NCBI RefSeq assembly: GCF_026151205.1 | Contig: NC_087075.1 | Location: 5,448,858-5,512,857, forward strand | Direction: 5' to 3' | Source: Bolinopsis microptera | Lineage: Eukaryota; Ctenophora; Tentaculata; Lobata; Bolinopsidae | Length of the DNA: 64,000 bases | Shown here: positions 22,901 through 32,800 of the stretch, piece after piece | Numbering within the stretch: position 1 is the stretch's first letter | Layout of the letters: each line of letters starts with the position of its first letter | Notes under the pieces: generated by a model | What the model was told of the DNA's origin: nothing | The model's input: the letters and a program-made list of their open reading frames with translations, nothing else | Database searches by the model: none | Translations under genes and position numbers: made by a program

Positions 22901-23862
22901 CATGCCCGGTACAATACTGGCAGCCTGGGTGCTAAAACCAATCCTGAACTGATGTTTCTCAACCCCAAAGTTCTCGTAACTCCTGCACTCCAACTTCTCC
23001 TTGATAGTTGCGCCGTAACACACTTTACCGCTAGATACTCCGTATGTGGTGCGACCTGAGATTGGGAAGATTATTAATTGTTTTTAATATTAATTGTTTT
23101 AATCTTATTAATGTATTGTTTTTATGTTTATGTTGGCGGCTTCTTTCAGATCGCTTTTACAGGAATTAAGAATTTAAAGACCTCAAACAGTTTCCCAGTC
23201 AAACTGACGTAAAATACAAAGTAGTAATTCAGCGATCTTAGTAAAAAGGAATAAGAATATAAACAGAATATAAAAGTACATTTGTTGGCCAGAAATCAGC
23301 TGAACTAAAAACATAAAGTATGTTACCACAAGTCCAGAGTTGAGAGAATCCAGACTCGACCCTGTTTGAGCCAGTCATTCCTTTGTCTTCAATCTTAAGG
23401 AACACGTCAGAGTTGTAGAAGTCCAGAGCTACTCTCTCTTCGTCTATTTCTGGTCCTTTGTCTTCAGGAGGAGGGGGCTTGCTGGAACAGATTGAGAGTT
23501 TTACATTTTACTTTAAACTATTTTATTAAATAGTGCATATCAGTATTATATGCTTGTATTACCAATAATATTGGCGTAACAGAACAGCATTCTAATTCTG
23601 GTACATCTCCTAAGAGTTTAAAAGTGGTTGGTATATCTCATAATCAGCACAAGTTTTGCAACGAACAAAAGACTTACCTCTCCCTGTTGGGGGTCCTGGA
23701 CGGGTAGCTGCTGTACGTGGTCTTCTGCTCGTTGTTATTAGTGTACGTGGTCTGGGGCTTATCAGTAGCTTTCTCTGTTGCTGTGTCGGACGATTCCGCT
23801 GCTTCCATCGGTTCATCTGAAATAATTTGTTGAGAGGACTGAGGAATTATTCTCTTGGACAT
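19950..23862 (-). CDS. 3' half of the hnRNP U-like gene: SPRY, P-loop kinase-like domain, RGG tail
   Basis: Exons from 23838 (or from the in-frame ATG at 23862) to TAA 19950-19952. The SPRY domain starts at [19 protein letters not shown] and runs through [19 protein letters not shown] and [15 protein letters not shown] to [14 protein letters not shown]. Next is [18 protein letters not shown], a Walker A motif (GFPSAGKT) close to hnRNP U GLPGAGKT, then [14 protein letters not shown] and [17 protein letters not shown] short helical region ([11 protein letters not shown]-like) precedes glycine-arginine-asparagine repeats of the RGG type ending NNRGRW. All introns have GT-AG borders. The first exon lacks a SAP domain, which is supplied upstream. 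Confidence 0.93.
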
Positions 23863-26800
23863 CTCATTTCCGCTTCAGTAATTTAGGCGGGCAGTCGTAC
23901 TCAGTGTATCAACTTAATTATTTGGAGAAAGATTTTAGCGCGCGCCGCGCATATTGATGATATGAAATGTGGTACTTTTCATTTAAATGGGCCGAATTTT
24001 GAAGGTTAAACTTAGAGCATCCAGCAAGTTTGAATGCGAACACTAGTAGAGATTTAAATTAAACATTTATTGCAATTTGTATCCGTTTTTTGGAATTTAT
24101 GTTCGAGAACGTGATTAAATGCAGCCCGAATATAACCTACGCTAGATGTTTGATTCAATAAAGAGACTGTGGTAAGCGTACAGAAATTTTAATAAAATAA
24201 TGTGTAATAAATTGTTGTGTAATAAGTCAGATATTCACGATCACTGAAAACAGTACCATGGGATCTAGTTGAACATCATTTCCGTTTCCAGGGAGAAAGC
24301 TTAGTTATAGTGCATTATTTAACTTGGGCCCTAAATCTGGGTCAAGTTTTGTGCCAAGAATTGACCATTCTGTCAAACAATTTTGTGAGTGGATCAAAAA
24401 CTGGCAAAACTTAAACAAAAATATAGATTATTAATCTTAATGGGTGGTAATAAGCCCAAGAAGTTTTTGTGAGATAACAATCACAGATAAACAGCTTCCT
24501 AGTTTTGAAAAATGGTCCATCCCGGTCTGAAAAGTCAAGATGGTTATTTCTTGTAGCCATCTTTGACACACTTAAGGTAAAGCTACAATTGGACTCTTTA
24601 CTTTAAATTTGTTACGTGGAATAATAATTTAACACTTCACACAAAAGTTTTTAACTTTAAACGATATCAATACTTTCGTCAACCTTAAAAACTTCAGTGT
24701 TCACAGATTTAGCAGGCCAAGCTCCCAGCTTAGCTTTGGAAAAAGCGTTGTTGATACTGAGCTTTACAGCGTGATACTCATCAGCTAACGCCTTACACGC
24801 AAAGTAAGTGGACGGAATCTCCTTCCCGACCTTTTGACACAATTTAGTGTACAACCCAAACCCTGCTATCTTAGAAAGCTGGCTTGGACGCATTGATTCT
24901 CGGATTTTCTTAGCGTTAGCAAGCTTTTTCTCATAGTACTCCACGTCGTCCTGACAGTCTGCGTGTATGACTGACACGTGGTCACTATCGTTAATAGCCA
25001 TACCCTCAGGGCTTTTAATAACCTCCCATTGCCCAGAGGACAGAGCCCAACCTGACATATTGTTCATTTTATCATTCCCGTTATACAATATCCGAGGAGG
25101 CCGCACTGAGTATGTCTCAATATCAGGCTTAGTTATCTTGTAAGGAAGTGGAACTTTGTAGATCTGCGCTTCAATCCGCTCGTATAGCGCCCGGGTTACA
25201 GCCGGAACGGACAGAAAGAAGGACTTGTACAGCATGTATTTCTGTATGTATACCGGGTCTAGGAACTGCGAGAGAAGGGCACCTTGTAGCCCCGCTATGT
25301 TACAAACAGCTAGTTTATCTGAAGGACATGCTATCACATGTTTTGCCTGGCCTCTCTTTTCTATGAGTTCCTCAGTTAGGTATTTGTTGCCGTTGGAACA
25401 CCTGAACTGCATTGCTCCTGGGTTACCTTGTGTGACATGGGAGGTTGCTCGCACACTGTTTCTCTTGTTGGGGTTCCGTTCTGATTTTTTAGAGGTGCTC
25501 TCTATCACTAGGGCATCTCCAGTAGGTGGCACATTCTTCAACATCACAACCTTGTATTTAAACATGATACGGTATTTATCAGAACCCTCTATTTTCTCCA
25601 GAATACTATCTTTACCATCAATAGCCTTGTCTAACTCTCCAAATAAATACAGCCTAAACGCTCGGATTGCTAAGATCTCCGCGTGCCAGTCATGAATAAC
25701 GGAACCGTTTTGTTTCAGTCTTTTAGCATCCACAGAACCTGTTCCCACTCCCACAGAGATAACCTCGTAATCTTCAGCTGTGGAACCCTCTCCGCTCTGC
25801 AGTAAAATACCTGCCACATTGAACGTCGAGATGAAATCTTTACAGACTTTCTCAGTCTTCTGGTCGATTGTCTGAAATACCTTGGCAGCTAGTTTATCTT
25901 GAAGAGTTTCTAGTTTACCGGGGTCATCAAAGGTATTATCAGCTCCCTCAATCCCTTCCTCTTGCACTCTCATAAACTTGGGAGGTTTCACCTCAAAGTG
26001 CTTCAAACAAGTGTACACAACCAGCTCCTTGGCTTTCTTCTTATTGGCAGCCACCTCCTCAAACACCTGCTCGCCTACCTTGAGAGTTGCTTTGTACACG
26101 GTCCGGGGTGGTTTACTGGGTGAAACCAGCAGAGGATCATCCAGCAGAAACTCAGCGTGAACACTGTACAGTTTCATGAGGTACACTGTAACGTCTCCTT
26201 GGATCTTAGTTTTGTACTCCCCCGCTCCTGGGTTCAGTCTGAACTCTCTCATTACTGTTACCTGTTCTAGAAGGTCTCCGTTGAGGTGTGATGTCATCTC
26301 GGAGAAGCCATCAGGGGTGATATGTTGGAGTGCAGCGTATCCTGCCTCGTGTTTTGCAACTTTCTCGTTAGGACCAGCCCCTACGAACACTTGGTTGTTG
26401 TGAGAAGGACAGGTTAGGGTTACGATCCAGCGGTTAGACAGGCCCACATACTTGTTAGTGGCAACAGTTTCAAATGTAGCACCAGGGAATATGTCTACTA
26501 TTGCTTGAGCGGGGTGTTTACCCGCCACAGATTTGATCTCTGGTACAGATAGTGTGATGCCACCTCTAACTCTACCTCTACCCCGGTCACCTGTACCCCG
26601 ACCACTTACACCACCACGTCCACCACTATCACCACCAAACCCTCCTCCTCCTCTACCGCCTCTCTGGTATCCTCCCCTGCCTCCCCTACCACCACCCCTT
26701 ACTCCTGAACCACGGCTGAATTTAGAAGCCTGAAACCCACTGTCCCCGCTATAAGGACGTTTGGGGGCCGAGGAGTGGTTCAACAGCAGAGAGGTTTTAG

Positions 26801-29800
26801 GCACAGTTTGAGCTGCAGCTTCTGCATCCAAATCCTCCTGCAATATCATCGACCCTGATGGCCTTTTGTGTTTGTTATAGTTGATAGCAGGAGTTCTGGC
26901 AGGAAATGCGCTCGGTACTTGGGAGCTATATCCCGAGTACTGGTTATCTGGGTAAGGGTTTGAGTATTGGGGCTCGGCTGTGTAGCTTGGGGCGGCATAG
27001 CTTGGAGCGGCATAACTCGGGGTAGCATGGTAATCTGCTGCGCTACCCCCACCATAATATCCATCTGCTCCATCGTAACCATAGTTTGCCATGATTACCT
27101 TGAAACTGATTAGATTTGTTAGGTCATTTCAAAACGAAGCCTGTCCGCTTTGGATGCATTGATTTAAACCAAATTTTGGAACTTGCTATATGAATAATAT
27201 GATTTCAAGACTTTTAAAAAATCATTTTTAATCGTTCAAATTCAATTGAATAACTTTAATACGTTAAAATGCATTGAAATTATACCGATTAAACTCAATA
27301 GTCAATACCGATATAATTGTAACATTTGTATCCGCATTTTGATGTTTATAATTCCGAAAAAGTCACAAAAAGTCAGTGGCTTTTTGAAATTGTTTAATAT
27401 TTTTATTTAGGTCTTTTCCAGACACTCTCAAGCAAATTCTGTTTTTAGCATCCAAAGCAAGGAAAGGCTAAATGAATATCATAACAGAATTTGCAACAAA
27501 TTACATCCAAGTAAAGCAAACTATATTTAAATTGTTTCTGAAAGTTATACACAGTACAATTGTGTAATGTCATAACATTCTGAAACTGAATTAAATCAAT
27601 GAATAATAAACTCATTATCAAGTTGTATATATCAAGTTAAATTAATTCATTAGTGTATTATCTGAATTTTGGATAAAGAAAATGAAGCGACATATCACCA
27701 TGAACATAAGATATCATGTGACTATCTACTTAATTCTCTTAATTAGCTTTCTAATAGCACATGATGAGCTTACTAATTGTGTGATGATGATTTATAATTA
27801 ATCAATAATATCTCAAATCTGCTAGCTAGCATCACCTGTCAATCTTTATGTACATTTTACTAGAAAACCGATATGGATTTAATCAATTTGAATGAATATA
27901 CATTTTGTCATAAATTCCGACAGCGATTCAGCAAAAAAGTGGTTGATCAATTTAAGTCTTAGCTTTGATTATATGTACTTATTATTCAGAAGTTAGACTA
28001 TTTAAATTGCCTGTATCAGCAGGTTTTAAGGGCCAGTTTCCTAACCCAGCATCAGCAAAGGCTTGCTTAACTTTCAACTTAGCAATTTGGTATGTAGCTG
28101 CATTAACTTTACCAACACAGTAAGACAATGGAATGTCTTTACCAAGACCTTTCAAAGCAGCATTAAATTTTTCGAAAAACCTACTTTTGCACAGCATACT
28201 GGGTACCAGCAATCTCTCAATTTCCTTAGCAACTTCCAATTTTCTCTTAAAGAAGTCTATATCACTTTCAGAACTGTTTTGCATAGAGAGCCTTGGAATT
28301 TGACTAAGCGCTTTGCCTTCCGGAAGCTTGATGACCTCCCAACTGTTTTCAGTGTTTTGACAGTCAACCCAACCTGCGAATTTCCCATACATTTTATCAA
28401 CAGGAAGTTTGCTGGAGGCGGTTACAAACTCGGGATTATTCACTTGAAAGGGAGGCGGAATGTCAATGAGGTGCTGCTCAATGCGCTCATAGAACGAGCG
28501 CTTTAGCACATCCTGACAAACCGCCACTGTTTTTTGCAGAACATATTTGGTAACAAACACTGGTAACATCAGCTGAGACAGAAGGCCTCCCTGAATACCC
28601 ACAATATTACGCAATGTTAACTTGTCTGCGGGACTAACAAATGCAGGTTTATAGCGCCCAGTGTCTACCTGAAAGTGAGTATCACAGACAAACTTGAGCC
28701 CTTTGGGTTGGCCAGACTTAATAATAGGTATCGCATATTGCAGTGCACCAGGTTTATCTTGCTGGCAGTTCAAGATATGTTTGATGTTAGCACGTTTTGG
28801 TAATGAGTTGAAAACCAGCGCGTCACCAGATGGAGGATGGTTCAGTATCATCATAACTCTGTAGTTATCTTTCAACTTAAACAAACCTGACTCCACATCC
28901 TTCTCAACAAACAACTCGTTTGAACTATGTGTATCATGGACTATCAAATTGTTTATCTGATTGTAGAGGGCCAATTTGAAGGCTCTCAAAGCAAGAATCT
29001 CAGCGTTACAGTCATGTAACACGGTTCCAGTGGAGATCAAGCCATCACTGTTAATTGTATCACCTCCAGTTGCAACAGCTATTAGCCCAGATCGCTTGAC
29101 TTCTGCGTGTTTTGTGTCATGAAGATAAATACCAGCCATGTTTCGAAACCGGAGTAAAGATTTGGGAAGACCGTGAGTTTTCTCTTTCAAAGTTTTGTAC
29201 ATTAGTTCCATTAAACTGTCTTCAAAAGTCGCAGCCTTCAAGGTTGGCACAACAATATTTACATCCCTGTTTTTGAGTGTCTTGATGCAGGTTATGGCGA
29301 CTGCTTCCTTTGCTTTTTTCTTACTGGACGCAAATTCCTCAAAGTTGTATCCTTGCACTGCAACAGATGCTTTCCATAAAGGTGTCTTATTCACATGGAT
29401 CTGGACTGGCTCAGTGAACTTAACTCCTGGCCCGAATATTCTGATAACATAACCCACCACATCAGAAATACCCTCCACCTGCAAATCCCTCTGAGTATCT
29501 GATGGCAGAGTGTACCTTATCATTTTTTCACTGCCTGGGATTTCGAAAAATTTCAACGCTGCAGTAGCGGCCACGTTTTTAGCCAACTTCTCCAACCTTC
29601 CTTTACCACTGAACTCTATATTGTTTTTGGAGGGCAGGGTAAGACTGACATTAAATTCCTTGCCTGAAGTGTTATCACTCGGTTTGCTCACAGAAACAAG
29701 TTCAAATTTGTGGCGGGGGAAAAAGTCTGACAAACATTTGACAGGTAGTCTCCCTGCTGCTGTTTTGTGAGGTCCTCTACCAGACTTTGTGGGTCTACCT

Positions 29801-32800
29801 CCGGGCTGCTTCAACATTCTAGAAACTTTTAACTCGGTCAGATAATATAAGTAAGCTTACCTAAGATACTTTTTTACTTCTTTAATATATGTGTTTTTTT
29901 TGTAAATAAATGTGTTTTACAAAGTACTTTGAAATTGGCGAATTACCGTTACACTTGGGCCCATTCAGATTTGTTTTCATGAATAAATAAAAGGGCTTCA
30001 GGCACAATATATAAATTGAGCTTGATAAGTATTTTGATATTTAAGTACATTTTGTATACGTCATGAAGAGAATAAAAATAAATGGAGGGTATGAATGATT
30101 GGATTGATTTTGTACGTCATCAAGGCAAAAGCTAGCTGAATTACCATTATATTATATTACATTTTGAAAAGTATGACAATTATTGTTATTTTAGAAAACT
30201 ATTGTTGTTTTTATTATTGTCTCAAATACAAATTAATATCGGACTTTTATTTATTATCATTCAGAATTGGCAATGGTTGTTGCTTCCAAAAATGTAAATC
30301 ATTCCCCACTTCATTTTTACTGAATGATTCCTTCCCATTAAACACTAACTGAAACTAATGCACAGCAAATGGCCTCTTCAACAAGTTATGGCTTTATGGC
30401 TTTAAAAGTTAAAGATAGAACAAAAAAGCACTAAAAATCGACGACGAGGAAGAAAAACAAATGGGTATCGGCTGGTTGGGCTGGGGCCGCCGCAAGATCC
30501 CCATCTTGAAACCTACCCATGGACATGAAACTCTGAAAATAACTTGTTAGAATTGTGTATAATTTTAATCTCATTATATCATGCATTGCACACATCCTCA
30601 CTTCTTCAATTATTCTTATGAAGACTAAAGGGAATTAGGTGACTTCAAAGGTTCTCTTATAATCTCAGAACCTTGTATAACCAAGAATACCAAAGCAAAG
30701 GCAAATAATAATCTCAGAACTAATATTTTCAAACAAAATATAATCAAACATTCAAAAACTCAGTCGACAGATACTAGAAGAAAGTATAAAGTTGAGAAGT
30801 ATCAACTGTTTAGTAGTATTACTTTACCTTGCCCTGGTGAAGCGAGTGGTTCATGCGACGCCAGCGATCACACAAACGGAGGCAAAGCTACCTGCGAGTG
30901 AAGTGTTAAGTGCTGCGCGTTAGCACTGGGGAGCGCTTGTGCGCTGAAAGCACAAGCGCGTGAGGAGAGGAAGATGGTTGATGACGAGCAGCTCATGTTG
31001 TTACCATGACAACATTGTTACCCCGCGTTACCAACGCCCTGTCGACAGGATTGTCTCGCGCCGCATTGGCGCCCTTGTGTGCCAAAACTTATTGCGCCAC
31101 CTTTGCGCCCATGTGTGCTAAAACTATTTTCACCTAACTATCTCTTACCGTCCTTATTTTGTATCTTTATAATTGAATTTATTGTGTATTTTTTGCACAC
31201 AAAACTTTGTTCCTGCCTTGAATTCTGATCCAGTCTAGTTAATGAGGTGAGTAATGGGTGGAAAATGGTATTAATAAATGTAACAAAATATTAATAGATT
31301 TAAAATGAATTAAATGAAAGACAAATCACGTAGGACTTATTTGCAAACTTGTAACACTAATAAGGTAAGATTTGTAATTTTAGGTTACGAAAGCGTGTAA
31401 TTATTTATAAGTTGTGACACATTTAGCATTATGAACATTTTCGTGAAAATTTTAGTGTGGTGATTTTAAATCATTTGCCTCCGTTCAAATACCGGAAATA
31501 TTAAGGGGTCACCAAATTTGCAGCTTCCACGCATCAAAGTTTATCATTTTTCATTATAATTTAGCATTATCCCGTCATCAGACCTTACCAAAACAGGATG
31601 TAATAACCAGAGATTTGAGAATTTCTTCCAAAAACTTGGTCAACTTTTTAACGATATTGAAGGACCCAAAAACCAGTCCTTTGCTTTTGGCATATGATTA
31701 CCTCAATTTAGCCGTGGTCAATAAATAATGTCGCAAATAACAAACTCTGGGATGAAACATGGACACGACCAATCTCCTACACAGTAAGGAATGACCTTAT
31801 TTACGAGAATCTATATTATAAATAGGGACTGTATCAGCAAGATTGCACAAGTCTACTACGTCTGCAGGGGTGAAGAAGATAGGTAGGGATAACTGTCAAT
31901 AATACAGTTACAAAATTGTTGCGATCAATTGTGATAAGTTATCTGCACCATGTTCCCGATCTTAAATTTATAGTCACACTGGGCCGGGCCCTAACATGAA
32001 AACTGTATAACAATTCACATTCTCAATTTCCGTCTTTTTATTTGGCAAATTTTTGAATACAACATGACGTAACAATTTATGTTTTCATAATGGTTTAAAA
32101 TTTCATATTTCTATCAAATATATTAGGTATTATGAATTTTACCATTTTAGCGATCCTTGTAGTGTAATTCATATTAGTTTATTTGGTCTGTGCTTATTTG
32201 CGTTTATTTTTCCATGTAACAACTGATTGACAAGATGGCAGCATAACATGCAGATTACATGTAAAAAGATAATTAATTAATTAACTCACCAGTTTTAGTT
32301 TCAGCTACAGTCTCCTGGGAGATAATGGATTTAATTAATTTAATTAATAATTAATAATTAATATTAATAATAATAATAATTAAATAAAAAAAATTATCGT
32401 TGAATAATTTATGTGATTTGAACTATTTAACGTTAATTGCTCAGAATAGAGTTAAATGGAGAAGTATGCAAATTGCATGACTTTTGTTTTGAGAAAGATT
32501 AGGGGACAGAAATGTTTACTTTGTTTACTATCTGTTTCTTAGAGCTTTTGTTTATATAATTAATAATTGTGAAAACATGTTACTTTAAACTGCCAGTGTA
32601 TTTTTTCTTAGAGAGATTATTTAAAAATACTAACAACTTTTAAAATCGCTAATATATTATGACACTGGTCCTTATAACATGTAATCGAATCTAACTATCC
32701 TAGAATAAGATAACAAATAACCTTGGGTGGGGACAAATCTAGAGTCTCTGTTTTCATAACCTCATCTTCCTTGGTGTCCACAACATTCTCTTCCTGTGGT

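Noticed and set aside
23674-23862. Independent gene starting at ATG 23862
   Set aside because: Kept only as an alternative: the upstream SAP and acidic exons join in phase to an acceptor just inside it, giving the full hnRNP U domain order.
25148-26733. Several plus-strand frames across the ADAR-like gene
   Set aside because: Antisense shadows of a strongly supported 811-codon ORF.
30835-30960. tRNA gene in the GC-rich island
   Set aside because: No T-arm GTTCRANNC box and no cloverleaf could be drawn.
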